The position numbers and the translations under genes are program-made. Shown piece by piece: positions 11,601-21,989 of a stretch of 64,000 nucleotides of DNA. Below the pieces are notes generated by a model. That model did no database searches. It was given only the letters and a program-made list of their open reading frames with translations, and was not told the DNA's origin. The DNA comes from Gigaspora rosea (taxonomy: Eukaryota > Glomeromycota > Glomeromycetes > Diversisporales > Gigasporaceae). Location of the stretch: the NCBI GenBank assembly GCA_003550325.1, contig QKWP01001956.1:4794-68793 (forward strand), given 5' to 3'. Position 1 is the first letter of the stretch. The number at the start of each line of letters is the position of its first letter.

Positions 11601-13488
11601 ATACTGTTTTCTTTGGGATAGGGAAGATTCTGCTATGTTTCCATACTTTAGGGATGTCACCGTTTAAAAGGCAGCGATTAAATAAAGCAGTAAGTGCAGT
11701 AATGCATGTAGGGCCAAGATGTTTTATCATTTCATAGCTTATTCCTGTAGGACCACAGGCTTTGCCATTTGGAAGTTTGGAGATTGTTTGATAGACTTCG
11801 ACTTCTGTTATATTGTGGGTAAGAGGAGTATACCACTTAGAGTTAATATGAGTAAGAGGTTGGTAATGTTGATACCAGAAATTGTCAAATAATAGTTGAT
11901 TAATAGGTCTGAATGCTGTCCAGTTATAAAAGTGTGCTTGAACATGTTGCTTGATAATATGAGGGTCAGTAATTAGTTGATTGTTAAGTTTGATATTAGT
12001 AAAATGGATAGGGGGTTTGTATCTATCAAGAATACTGTTAATAGCTTGTGTAGGTTTGGAGACCAAGGTTTCACATCTTTTCTCTGATGCCTGGTTAATC
12101 TGCTGTCGGAGAAGAAGAGAGTGCTCCATCTGGTAAGCTTTATAGACCTGCTTCCAGATTTCATAGGCATGCTGAAGCCAGGGCTGGGTATAGTTTTGGT
12201 CTAGTGAGGTAAGTGGGTTGAGATTGCATTTGGTATATGATTTAATAAGTAGAATGTGTGAGTTTATATGTGGTAAGTGTGGGTTAGAGTTGTTTCTAAT
12301 AACTTTGATTAGATGGCCAAGCTTCTTGAGTCCATTGTGGAGTGCAGTGCAATGGGGTGTATATTTGTGATTGTAGCTTCGTTTACGAGTAGTTTTATTA
12401 GGAATTATTTGAGTTGCTGCTTGTGTAATACAATGCTGTATATTTTGCCATGTCTTATTAATATTTTCTTGAGTATTAGTTGATAAAGGAATGTTGTACT
12501 GTGTAAATAGCTGGTCTGAGAGTTCAAAAAATTCTATCCACTGGTCAGAAGACATAGCTCTATAATCAAAGATCCTACGGCTAATACCAGTATGGAAGCG
12601 AGGAGATTTACTAAAGGCATTAGGAAAAGTCCAGGATGTTGTAAGAATAAGATGATCACTTAGTGTACTAGTGCTGCTATTGTCTAAATTGTATGATAAA
12701 AGAAATTGAATATTGAAAGAGTTAGTCCAAATATAATCAATTCTGCTTTTGTTATGATTGTTTGTCCAGGTATGGTGTGTATTGTTTAAGTGTGCGCCAA
12801 TATCAAACATATTAGAGCGATGTAGAAAGTTGATAAGTTTAAATTTTGATGAGGAGCTATATATATTGTCCTGTGTATTAAAGTCTCCAAGTATGATAGG
12901 GTGTAGGTTGGATTGTTGTGCCTGTAATATCCAGTTGATTACAGCATTTTGTGTTTGGTTTCTTCTATACATATCTGTAGAGGACAGATATACTGAGATA
13001 ACACGCAACTTAATATTGCCTTTAAAGAAGAAATCCAAAGCAACTGCTCCACCTGGATGAGTATGGCAGCTGTGTACATGAGGTTTAAGGTAGTTTCGAA
13101 TCATGATAGCTGCTCCTTCTATTGAGCTTTCTGAATTAGCCCAATAATAAGTATATTGATTATTATTGCAAAATGAAAGTTTTGTTTTATGTGAGATTTT
13201 GGTTTCAGTAATACAAGCAATAGAGATATTATAGTTGGTACAGTAATCCTGCCAACTTTGTCTCTTTGCAGGTATATTAAATCCTCTGACATTGTGGGTG
13301 GCAATTGTAAGATGTAAATCTTTTGTATTAGATTGTTCAAGTAGCTGTTCATTGTCATATACGAGGCTGGTTAGATTTGTTGTAGTGAGTATATTGTCAG
13401 AGTTAGAGTCTGTATGAGATTTGAGTGGAATATGAGCACAATAGTGAAGGTCCTCAAAGGTAGTAAGGAGTGGTTGTGTAATGGACAA
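8617..13488 (-). CDS. LINE ORF2: endonuclease, reverse transcriptase, RNase H
   Basis: An open frame of 1623 codons encodes the LINE replicase, which nicks target DNA and copies the element's RNA at the nick. The APE-type endonuclease is at about residues 58-290: THNVRGF (66), TETK (94-97), GDFN (201-204), SRIDYIW (248-254) and SDH (277-279) give the catalytic set. The reverse transcriptase follows, with LPNGKACGPTGISYEM and YMDD (about 821-824). RNase H starts near 1332 and keeps all four acidic residues: YTDGS, KAEL, YTDSQS and NKADYLA. A CX2CX7HX3C zinc motif (CHLCQRSSYALHWTIC) lies near 1589. The frame ends at an in-frame TAA (8614-8616); the same frame stays open for 151 more codons, so the native protein was probably about 1775 residues. 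The Met start is the first in this frame; an overlapping upstream frame is listed separately. Confidence 0.9.
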   Translation of the reverse strand: MSITQPLLTTFEDLHYCAHIPLKSHTDSNSDNILTTTNLTSLVYDNEQLLEQSNTKDLHLTIATHNVRGFNIPAKRQSWQDYCTNYNISIACITETKISHKTKLSFCNNNQYTYYWANSESSIEGAAIMIRNYLKPHVHSCHTHPGGAVALDFFFKGNIKLRVISVYLSSTDMYRRNQTQNAVINWILQAQQSNLHPIILGDFNTQDNIYSSSSKFKLINFLHRSNMFDIGAHLNNTHHTWTNNHNKSRIDYIWTNSFNIQFLLSYNLDNSSTSTLSDHLILTTSWTFPNAFSKSPRFHTGISRRIFDYRAMSSDQWIEFFELSDQLFTQYNIPLSTNTQENINKTWQNIQHCITQAATQIIPNKTTRKRSYNHKYTPHCTALHNGLKKLGHLIKVIRNNSNPHLPHINSHILLIKSYTKCNLNPLTSLDQNYTQPWLQHAYEIWKQVYKAYQMEHSLLLRQQINQASEKRCETLVSKPTQAINSILDRYKPPIHFTNIKLNNQLITDPHIIKQHVQAHFYNWTAFRPINQLLFDNFWYQHYQPLTHINSKWYTPLTHNITEVEVYQTISKLPNGKACGPTGISYEMIKHLGPTCITALTALFNRCLLNGDIPKVWKHSRIFPIPKKTVFEGNLNLTRPISLVEHIRKLYTKIITNRLSSVFSQHPILSPYNYVALPNNSTSIPIHILNNLIEDANCNHKEIWLLSQDMSKAYDSVNFTLFEHSLSRLALPPQIINILTNLLANRQNRVITNLGLTSPYQVNNGIDQGETITPLLWRIYYDPLITYIYSNSPGYTMETAWFTNLKNLTTDKIKAKCSVLAYMDDTLWVASSQAELNNIISIAESFYNMANIQVNPSKSILATNYKLDTYTPTIFNNQPLPLQPKHQPFKFLGCWFTLDNKQTQQTQLIKTESAQLINIAKRKQITDTQARYIINTVIIPTIEYRLQNIILSRSVCDGILSQHIGLVKHKAKLCKTIPTSTLLHPQIYNIKNIWDIQLQHHISNFTKRLNNSDLLGTTTHIRIQQLQNNLWSPISILLHPKPIIDGPNRFSTNFKIIQLFKHLGWSINSNSNSNIPFTIKEGSISLESLLSTHSNYATFKKQIRHHHLLFLDQLLTFDNSSLLDWKHISPRLNKIPKGKIPSWFTLLEDKILSHSYERTLYSYLELPQSNYYSYTTGHPSSKNAKPWLITILNNQIIIGKARRKPTASDYTLITHWQCSFEIHATQLYPIQTMLTYPCTNCSLNSNIITNKCTILVPTSHTTKFFGRINPSDKSINLNANYLDLIYSLAIRNPIHIPPTPNITISSQILNIFQPSIALDNLQTIAYNNSSSTELTFYTDGSVRDLGNSQCSMGIGWAQLADQTITHTFQAQIKYWPCSYKAELVAVLSAICTAPRNCSVHIYTDSQSVISKYENLSSISQIPKFLNTPYWSIWNTLLNLIKSYKLTITLHKVTAHQDNEFNNKADYLARHHDTAPYLLFEPDNIYNFQFTLSTDNFPIELPIRHSVKTLCHAHILALWTSQNRFQQWTNITQYICWKATWLYINNNQKISDFFNSFHSSTLKSFKVKILLDELPVPHTLHKRNSLYPNICHLCQRSSYALHWTICPTAKPLLDIIKESLSTILS

Positions 13489-13870
13489 AGTTCACAAGGT
13501 ACATATATATGTGCCTCTTTATAGTCCAAGGATTTATCAGTGTAGATTGAGATTTTGATGAATTTTGGTGAATAGTATGATGGATAGTTTTCTTGTATAT
13601 AAGTTAGAAATGATTCTATAGTTTGTGATGAGTCAAGAGTAGGTAGGTTGTAGAATTGTAAGAATTTGTTGTAACAGGGCATTGAGTAAGAAAGTTGATT
13701 TGTAAGTATAGATTCTGCCTCAGAGTGAGATGGTGACTTGGGATCTGAAGCAAAAGTTTGTTCTTCTGTAGATACGCTCGCTGTTTTAAGCTTGGTTCTC
13801 ACAGCTGCGCAGGATACAGTAGCCTGCTCGGTACGTTGAGTCTGGCCGTCATAACACTGTTCCTCCGCAT
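13371..13870 (-). CDS. LINE 5' open frame overlapping ORF2 (partial)
   Basis: The frame is open from the LINE's 5' edge to 13371 and overlaps the start of ORF2 by 118 bp in a different frame. It is Ser/Thr-rich at first, then has KFLQFYNLPTLDSSQTIESF and YKEAHIYVPCELCPL; I recognise no domain. It may be the tail of ORF1 or the original N-terminal extension of ORF2 separated by a frame change. The open frame also runs a few codons into the flanking TIR sequence, which is chance. Confidence 0.4.
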
Positions 13871-14047
13871 ACTTACTTTTTTGATACTCCTGTATGTACC
13901 CCAAAATTACTTTACTTTTTTGATACTGATCTGCACATATACACGTGACTTGTGGTACACAAAAGCCCAGTGCATTGTTTTTGCAAAAATAATTTTTGGT
14001 TACACGCCGCTAATGTCTTGTAACGTTACACAAGTATAATTTTGCCC

Positions 14048-14489
14048 NNNNNNNNNNNNNNNNNNNNNNNNNNNNNNNNNNNNNNNNNNNNNNNNNNNNN
14101 NNNNNNNNNNNNNNNNNNNNNNNNNNNNNNNNNNNNNNNNNNNNNNNNNNNNNNNNNNNNNNNNNNNNNNNNNNNNNNNNNNNNNNNNNNNNNNNNNNNN
14201 NNNNNNNNNNNNNNNNNNNNNNNNNNNNNNNNNNNNNNNNNNNNNNNNNNNNNNNNNNNNNNNNNNNNNNNNNNNNNNNNNNNNNNNNNNNNNNNNNNNN
14301 NNNNNNNNNNNNNNNNNNNNNNNNNNNNNNNNNNNNNNNNNNNNNNNNNNNNNNNNNNNNNNNNNNNNNNNNNNNNNNNNNNNNNNNNNNNNNNNNNNNN
14401 NNNNNNNNNNNNNNNNNNNNNNNNNNNNNNNNNNNNNNNNNNNNNNNNNNNNNNNNNNNNNNNNNNNNNNNNNNNNNNNNNNNNNNNNN
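14048..14489. other. Assembly gap in the long-TIR element
   Basis: A run of 442 N. The gap starts where the left inverted-repeat arm gives way to the core. Just to the right, a block of about 46 bp (14494-14539) is repeated at 14597-14642, so the assembler probably failed at a palindrome or repeat. Confidence 0.95.
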
Positions 14490-14840
14490 CGGGGGCATTA
14501 TCATGATAGTGCCCACCAGCATTAAGCTTAATGCCGGGTTAGGGTACCACTAGATTTAGGGTTAGGGTGGGCCGGAATTATGTCTAACCCCGCCGTGGCA
14601 TTATCATGATAGTGCCCACCAGCATTAAGCTTAATGCCGGGCAAAATTAGACTGTGTAACGTTACACGACATTAGCGGCGTGTAACCAAAATTTGTTTTT
14701 GCAAAATCAATGCACTGGGCCTTTGTGAAACACGTCACGAGTATATATGCAGATCGGTATCAAAAAAGTAAAGTAATTTTGGGGTACTATCAAAAAAGTA
14801 AGTGCAGGAGTATCAAAAACGTAAGATTTGCATCGCTGAG

Positions 14841-15112
14841 GCCCCCGAAATTTGTGGCACGTGCCTAAAATTAAGTAGTAGATTTTGAACCAAGTCGAAG
14901 AAAAATATTAGTGTTCAAATAACCAATTATTCTGTTGAAATATTACACAGACCATAAAAGAAACTTATCTGACATCCGGTAGTAACTTTACAAGACCTCA
15001 AGTCCCAAAAGAACCTAGTTACTCGGACCGAGTCTATCCACGCCTCAATCGATGCCTTACCATTCTTAGGGTCTAGATAGAGTAGTTTAGTTGATTTTAG
15101 TTAGTAGTATAT
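14841..15112. other. Host flank of the long-TIR insertion
   Basis: This GC-balanced segment continues the sequence left of 7917 once the TIR element is removed. Short open frames occur on both strands (for example about 35 codons on plus at 14969-15075), but nothing recognisable. Confidence 0.4.
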
Positions 15113-15706
15113 TAGGGTGTCAAGCGGCATATTTAATCAAACCTATGTAAGGTCACTATGTAATTTCACTATGGTCAAATTTTTAATCAGCGAAATTAAA
15201 AATGATTGACTAAAATATCATTTTCTTCAATTATTTATAGAAAGGTACAAAATTCTTAAAGATTCCTCTGAATATTGCGCTTCTTTTTCTAATTTCTTTT
15301 GAGTTAAATCTCTTCATAAGAACTATCTCTAAAAAGTTACGCTCGTTTTTGTAAAAGCTCTAGTAAATTTTTTTGGTTGTACTTATTGTACGAATTTTTT
15401 TTAATAAATTATATATTCTATTAGTTGAACACCTAAAATTTACATTTTAGCATAAAAGATTCGAACGTAACTTTGTTGTTTGACATTTTGTAGACATATT
15501 GTAAAAATTTCCAAGCAATTCCTCGTCTTTTTAGTGAGTTGAATCGTTTTGAAATTTTTAATAAATATATTAAAACTATTGTTATATTGATATGTATCAA
15601 TAGTGATAACGATTGTTTTCTTTCGTATGACATGAAAAATCTGCAATATATTAAATTCTACAGTTACCTTACATAGGTTTGATTACTTAGTCCGTTTATC
15701 ACCCTA
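15113..15706. mobile_element. TIR element, TAGGGTG ends (hAT-like)
   Basis: TAGGGTGTCAAGCGGCATAT at the left pairs with TAGGGTGATAAACGGACTAA on the reverse complement of the right end; both then share AATCAAACCTATGTAAGGT. Flanks GTAGTATA and GCAGTGTA agree at 6 of 8 positions. No transposase. The element lies about 750 bp beyond the stop codon of the receptor gene. Confidence 0.6.
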
Positions 15707-16454
15707 GCAGTGTATCGTGGTGACATTTAGACGTAGGGATATATTTTCGCCCTCATAACGTACAGTGTGTACAATGTGAGAAGTTTATATAGAGACAAAT
15801 TATGATTTCTTGCATCTTAGACACTACGCAGAAATCTAAGTATAAGCCCATCTGCGAGACACGCATGAGTAGTATCATGCATGTTATTTTCAGTGATACA
15901 ATTCGAAATAATGCTCATGTGCGCACTTTATTCAATTTGGAAATAATAAACAAAGACATAATTTTCCAGCTTGATATGCTATTTCAGTATATAGAGCTGG
16001 TTTGTCAAGACATTGCAGTATAGGAGATTTGGTCAGCAATAATCTTACGGCACATTTCACTTGTACACCTATGAAAGTAGTAGTTGTTCAAAAAAATTGA
16101 CCAACATAATCAACTAAAATAATTGCATTATTTAGTGTAAAATTAACTACGATCAATTCACGAACAAATTCTTCTTAATTTTTTCTTATTATTACCGTAT
16201 ATCAAAAAGCACAGCTTTTTATTGACACTAAACATATAATAACATATGAAAATTTACAGTATAACAAAAATTAAAATATTTTGCATATTGGATTTTAAAA
16301 AAGAATCTTAATCACGCGTGTATTATTCTATAATTGTTACCTAAATTTGCTTTTCAAAGTTATTAATGATCATGCTAAAGTAAATTTACATGTAAAGATA
16401 ATCATAGAAATTTGCATATAAGAATATTTTTAATAAATTTTTTTAAATAATTAT
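15707..16454. other. 3' flank of the receptor gene
   Basis: Between the TIR element and the receptor stop codon. A 73-codon plus-strand frame at 15802-16023 has no recognisable domain. The receptor's 3' UTR must lie at the right end; I see no exact AATAAA on the minus strand, only A/T-rich variants. Confidence 0.4.
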
Positions 16455-18241
16455 TTAACGATCATAACTAGAACTAATCTCGAGAAATTTATCCTCTTTG
16501 ATCAAATCATCATCATTTTCAAGAACTCTATTTTCTATATCATGTTCAGAAATTACGATATCATTATTTTTACGTATTATCGATCTAGTAGAAATGTCAG
16601 AAACATCTTTGGAACCAATTGTATCATTATTAAAGTCATCTTTTGAATCAGTTACATTTTCTTGATCAAAATTTGATATAGATTTGCCAGTATTATAATT
16701 ATTCATCTCCCAACCTTCATTTATTACATAAAATATTGCATTTCCAACACCCTATAAATAAATATGAAATAATTTATCAGCAAGCAAAACAAAACAAAAT
16801 AAAATAAAATAAAAAAAATAAATAGAAAATCACTCACACCCAAGTTAACTGATGCAATAATCAAGCAATAAGCCCAGGCTTCTGCAGTTCCAAAAAATTT
16901 GTATGCATTATAGGGTATAGCAGGTGTCTGAAAAATAAAATGATATGTTCAGACTAATAAGTACTTTAGTTATATGTTAAACCCAGAACATTAAAAAATT
17001 ACCTACCCATTGTAATATAAACACAAGTATATACCCCATAACCTTATTAGTAACTTTTCTTTCCATCTCATCTATAGGAAATGTTGGAGAACCATTTTTA
17101 TCAACACCTTTCCTAACTCTAACAGCTCTTTGTTGTTTTTTAACAAAGCGTATGGCATAAATCGTTTTGATGTAACAAAACGAACACACAATAAGCAAAA
17201 GTATTGTTATCACAGTTGACGTAACTGGAACAAATACATTAGTTATATCAGTTTTTATGGCGCACCTGTTAAAGATTGAAATTTAAAATTATCATTTTAA
17301 TATATTGGTTAAAAACCAGAGTGATAGAAATAAAACTAAATGGATTAAATGAAAATTAAATAATTGATCATACCAAAATCTGTCAGGACCAAGATTTTTG
17401 AGACCAAATAATGTAAGTCCTAATGAGAAGATTGCTGACGGTATAGTAATTTTCCAATCATATCTACCCGTATTAAAAGTCTTATTTTTACATACTCTAA
17501 AAAAAAAAAAGTTTATTGAATGATCTTAATTAATACTAAATATCATATTTTACAAAATGATATTAAATATTTACCTGAGATAAGTAATTATAGAAATGCA
17601 AAAGATAACTGTTCTATGATAAGTAGTAAGAACAACTTGTACAGCGGCAATTTCTCTACAGTATGGTTCAGGCAATGTAGTTGATTTTACCGCAACATAA
17701 GTCTAATTACAGAATTATAGTATCAAATATTGATGCTTCTTTAATTAGAATATATTATGATAACTTACCAAATTAACATTTTGAAAAATTAACAAAATGG
17801 CATCTATATTAAGGAAGAATAATCATATAAATCACATAAGGGAAAATCATATACAACAGATAATAAAATTATTGAGTGTAAAGCTTACTAAATAGAGCCA
17901 TGTAAAAAGGTACCCTAAGGGCAATAGATAAATTTTTATTTGTGTTACTCCATCTGTAATAAATTCTGATAAGTACATATAATGTTCCGACTACGCAGAA
18001 TAAACTTGATACGTATCCAATGATAATTACGCTAAAGAATCCTCCAGGATCCTCTATTAAAATTGTGGATGTAAATAAAATGGTTATATATAAAGATATA
18101 AAAGTTTATTAACACTTAATTACCTTCGTAAAGATCATGAGATTGACCTTTTGCTATCACTGAATTCCTGAATATTAGATTTAATAATATAGGTCCTATA
18201 AAATATTTTGATGATGGCATTACGGGTATAATGGAGGTCAT
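16455..18241 (-). CDS. Seven-transmembrane G-protein-coupled receptor, 8 exons, 404 aa
   Basis: A plasma-membrane receptor by topology. Exons (minus order): 18124-18241, 17889-18053, 17769-17803, 17575-17702, 17374-17496, 17007-17265, 16838-16927, 16455-16751. All seven introns are 66-108 bp with GT-AG ends, and the exons total 1215 bp, exactly 404 codons plus stop. The start ATG (18239-18241) is the first Met after an in-frame upstream stop. Helices lie at about 46-70, 84-107, 122-147, 165-182, 199-222, 263-285 and 292-317. Cys121 at the top of helix 3 and Cys191 in the DRFWCAI loop can form the usual disulfide. The third inner loop (225-262) is basic, with KKQQRAVRVRKG. Helix 6 has FILQWTPAIPY and helix 7 NLGGVGNAIFYV. 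The tail (321-404) is acidic and Ser-rich, a likely phosphorylation region. The WC outer loop and helix 6/7 patterns recall the cAMP-receptor/secretin-like group of fungi and amoebae; ligand unknown. It is the only host gene I can support here. Confidence 0.9.
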
Positions 18242-18952
18242 TTTACTACTATAATAAGGCAATTTGATAATTTTACAATTTTAGAAAAAAGAATGCCTTA
18301 GTTACTATTTAATAAAAATCAATTGCAAATTAGAACTATGCAACAAAAAGGCATTTATAAAAATTCTCAAATTCAATGAAGGTTTTATTTCTTTTAAATT
18401 TATCAGTGCTTTTACTTACGATCTACTAGTAAATTGTACGAAACCTTTGTCAAAACTACATTGGTCTCTGTCTTAGAAATACTGAAACAGAATTGTCATA
18501 CCAAGCCTTAGGTAATGCATTAGTCAACATCTAGAGTCGATTGATCGACACATTTTAGCCAATCAAAGTGTAAAAAAAATAAAAATACATTATTAATTTA
18601 CCTAAATCTCAACACTGCCGATAACGTTAAATTAATTTTACCATTTTAACCATCAACCTTATATTACGCACGCACATGTTTTGTTTTTCTTTTCATGTTC
18701 ATGCAGAGATGACCAAGATTTGCATTACTTAATGTCCGATGATATCATTCTATTTGTCATTGGAAATTGAAATTTCTTTTCAATTATAAAAAAAAAATAA
18801 TTCATTACAAAAATCATTACAAATTCCTTTTCGAGTACTGATTGAATTCCGGATATTTGAAGACGAATAGGTTTTAAAGAACGGATCCAATGTCGATCAC
18901 GCATGGTAGCACCACTCCGATCAGTTTTACCGAACCGTTTTTCAATCTCCTT
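18242..18952. other. 5' flank of the receptor gene
   Basis: Upstream region of the minus-strand receptor; its promoter should lie here. I see no strong TATA or other motif that can be trusted in such AT-rich DNA, and no open frame of note. Confidence 0.4.
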
Positions 18953-19180
18953 ATTTGGAAGTATATTTAAATCGAAGTAATAATTAGGGTTAAGATTAAG
19001 ATTACGGTTAGGAATTGAGCAGAAGTTATGGGTAAAATTTCTCTCCTAATATTTTTTTTTAGTGTTCCAAGACAGGTTTAGACACTCGTTTTTTGTATTT
19101 TGTTTTTTTTTTTGCTTTTTTTATCACTTCATTAAAATTGGTGATTTGATTGGTCAATCTATGTAAATCTCCTCAAACAA
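18953..19180 (+). repeat. Diverged relative of the AAGCCAGGTGC MITE family
   Basis: The internal order matches 23089-23351 and 31793-32048: a TTAGGGTTAAG-like run, GGTAAAATT, then CAGGTTTAGACACTCGTTTT, TTGTATTTT, a T-rich run and GATTTGATTGG. The terminal repeats are not recognisable. It lies about 0.7-0.9 kb upstream of the receptor start. Confidence 0.5.
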
Positions 19181-20042
19181 GGCAATTAGAAAACGATGCG
19201 GTAAAATTGGTCCTCGACTCCTTGACAATCATTTTTCTCTTAGAAAAATTTATCTAGTGTTGACGTAATTTAAAGTTTTCATTGGTTAGGGTTAGTATCG
19301 AAAAATAAAACTGTGATTTAGTGTTATGCACCTTATATTATTTGTATGCGTACAAACTTGTTGATCCATCGCGGAATTCCTATTTCCCGAAGATATAGTG
19401 TGACGAATACGAAAATAAATTCTTCAATTGTATACGGAATGAATAATTCGATTTGTTGTCTTATTGTATTAACGAAAAATGGAATATGAAAAAACTGTGG
19501 TTTTAAGTTATGTATATTTCAAGTATAGATGATTTTTTTATAGTTATTGTACGAATATCTGGATGTAACAAATTACGCACAGGCATTACACCGTATGACG
19601 CAACACTTATTTGACATAAATACGATTCATCACCGTGCAGTAATTTTAATGTCAATCCCGAAATTAAGGATATTATCCTGCTTCGACTGGCTATTTTCTG
19701 CTTAAACCCGTCGGAGCATTTACATAGACCCGTATCCATTGAATAAGATTGATTGTAAAATTTTCATTGCGTTTATCACCTGTTTCAGTAAGTTCGTCTC
19801 AGAAAGGATTGATATTAATCACTTTGGAGGATAGTTTATTATTTCGTAAGTGTTTCAGATTCAAGTGAATTTTGAACTATTGAACTTGAAGCGAAAAATT
19901 CAGTTTGATTAATAAATTGTTCAAATGCTCAATCGAATAGTGAATTTCAAGGAAAAAAAATAATAATAATGCATAAAAGGAAAAATGTCGCATATTTATA
20001 AAAAAAATAAATAAAAATAAAAGACTAATTTTCGCCATATCA
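19181..20042. other. Intergenic sequence, no supported gene
   Basis: A 78-codon minus-strand frame (19503-19739, beginning MDTGLCKCSDGFKQK) has less biased composition than its surroundings but no domain or splice context I could confirm. Confidence 0.35.
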
Positions 20043-20592
20043 CACTGGGGTGTACGATATACTATATAATATGATCATATAAGAATTTATTATCAAAGAT
20101 TTTTGCGTAAAAAGACAGGCAAATATCGAAGAGAATAAAAATATTTAATTGGATGTCAGCCCTTAAAACCGGTTATTCTGAACTCAATTTTGTACAAATC
20201 AAGATTTAAATCCCAAAGAACAAAATTACGAAGCTAAATAAAAAAATAAATTTTTATATTTTAAAAAAAATTATTGATTTCTTAATAATTATTTTGAGTA
20301 AATGAAGTAACGATTGCACGTAAAAAAGATTCAGAAAAAAAATAGATTTCCTAAAGGCAATTTAAAAACAAACTTCGTAACTTTGTAAGCATAGTAAAAT
20401 GAATTAACTGATATTGAAAAATTTTGGCTAAAAAGAAAAATGCAATCTACACATCTAAAAAAGTGAGACGTAGTTTTTATATATAAATCATAATCATATT
20501 ACATAAATGATTACCTAAAAAAAAATCAGACTAAATAAAATATATAAGTAACCACACATAGTTTTGATTTATATAGTATATCGCGCACCTCA
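20043..20592. mobile_element. TIR element, CGATATACTATATAA arms
   Basis: CACTGGGGTGTACGATATAC at the left pairs with the reverse complement of the right end, TTGAGGTGCGCGATATAC; both continue TATATAA. The outer limits and target duplication are unclear. The interior is AT-rich with no coding frame. Confidence 0.5.
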
Positions 20593-21599
20593 ATATCGCA
20601 CCATAGTAAGTTAACTTTAGTTTTAAAAAAAAAAATCCAATTTTCACCATAATGCTAAAATTAAATACAAATTAAGCCAAGCATTTTGCTCATCTAATTG
20701 ATTTTGAGTATGGGGTTTAAATATAATAATGAAAATCAAAAAAAAAACGCGAGTTACATCGAATCCGATCTTCAAACAGGGTCAAACCGAGTTCTTACAA
20801 GATCTCTACTTGAAATGCCGAATAAAACTTTAGTGATCAATAATTTAGAAGTACACTGATTTATTCATTTGAAGAAGATATAGATTTACCATAAACATCA
20901 GTACTAACCAATGATATAAAAGAACAAACACTACATCAGCACAACCAAAACTGCAAACATAAAGAATATAAAGAATAACAATACAAGCAACAAATAAAGA
21001 ATATTAAATTATGAAAGTAATGGATAAAGAAGGGCCAACAATAAATTCAATAAGTAAGTAAGAACAATGCAAGCACCAAGTAATAATCAGCCAATTTTTT
21101 GAACATTATAAAGATAAGCAGCTAGCGATATTAACTTTTTTCTTTAGTAACTTATTTAAATGTAATAATATTTTATTCAAAATATATTTTATTTTGCAAT
21201 AAATAGTGTTTTCACAATTTTAAAAGCAGCAAACCTAATAAAGTCTTCATCCAAAAAAAAAATAATTTTAAATACTCTCAACTTAATAATTTTTTTTACT
21301 TAACGAATCACAATTTTATACGCACTCGACCTAATATTGTCTTTACTCAACAAATAACAGTTTTAAATGCATCCGACCTAATAATGTCTTCGACTAACAA
21401 ATAACAATTTTAAATATATCCGACCAGCTAATATCTTCTCGCGGCAAATAATAATTTTAAATAACAATTTAAGGGAGTTATCATTCATCGACATTGGTAA
21501 TGTTGACACAAAGTTAATATTAAATTACCTAACTCTCAAAATCTTTATACTCGTATATCTGAGGAACTTTACTTAAATAAACGGATATGATTTAGGGTA

Positions 21600-21690
21600 G
21601 TGATACGGGCCGATGTCAAATTCTCGGGCCGACCCGGCTGCTAAAATTAATCGGCCCGGTTGACCGAGCCGATCATATTGTTAAAAAATC
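21600..21690. other. GC-rich CGGGCCGA cluster in AT-rich DNA
   Basis: Several CGGGCCGAC, CGGCCCGG and CCGAGCCGATC words lie within 90 bp after GGGTAGTGATACGGGCCGA. It resembles one subterminal end of an hAT-like element, but I found no partner end, so it may be a truncated copy. Confidence 0.35.
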
Positions 21691-21989
21691 TTTCGGTCAA
21701 ACAAAAATGCAAAATAGGCTTATAATTTGATTTTCTCAATATAAAAATAGGTAGAATTACACCACATTTCGATTACTAAAAAATTACACTTGGAGATGCT
21801 TGAGATAATGATAATAGCCGACTTTAGTTAGTCGATATAATGATCAACACATGCATACAATAGAAGAGTGCATGTGATGCATATATATGGAGGATCTATT
21901 ATATCTGCGAATAAGAAGTGGTTATAAGAGGGCCCAGTGAGTCCTCTTATGGCTGGTGATATACCGGGTTATTTTCTCATAGTTGGAAA

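Larger units (their letters stand above)
7969..13870 (-). mobile_element. LINE retrotransposon (EN-RT-RNase H), inserted in the long-TIR element
   Basis: A minus-strand LINE ending in poly-A (poly-T from 7969 on the plus strand). It is flanked by a perfect 15-bp duplication, ACTTACTTTTTTGAT (7954-7968 and 13871-13885), and the TIR element resumes exactly on the far side. The domain order (APE endonuclease, RT, RNase H, C-terminal CCHC) fits the I/Tad1-like side of the LINE tree. No complete ORF1 is seen, so the copy is probably 5'-truncated. The almost undamaged ORF and intact duplication mean recent insertion. Confidence 0.9.
7926..14831. mobile_element. Long-TIR DNA transposon (Mutator-like by TSD), interrupted by a LINE
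   Basis: The ends GCAAATCTTACG and CGTAAGATTTGC are perfect inverted repeats that extend for about 190 bp once the LINE is ignored. The left arm is 7926-7968 plus 13886-14047; the right arm is about 14640-14831. ATCGCTGAG flanks both ends (7917-7925 and 14832-14840), a perfect 9-bp target duplication as in Mutator-like elements. The core carries GCATTATCATGATAGTGCC, GCATTAAGCTTAATGC and TTAGGGTTAGGG, shared with 38252-38897 and 45828-47185. No transposase is visible; 442 bp of the centre is N. Confidence 0.85.

Noticed and set aside
11525-13060. Plus-strand open frames of 70-100 codons opposite the LINE
   Set aside because: They are antisense shadows of the ORF2 reading frame.
15802-16023. 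73-codon plus-strand frame downstream of the receptor gene
   Set aside because: No recognisable domain and no support from splice signals; it lies in the receptor's 3' flank on the other strand.
19503-19739. 78-codon minus-strand frame starting MDTGLCKCSDGF
   Set aside because: No domain, no neighbouring exon with matching splice phase, and no second copy; treated as chance although its composition is less biased than its neighbours.
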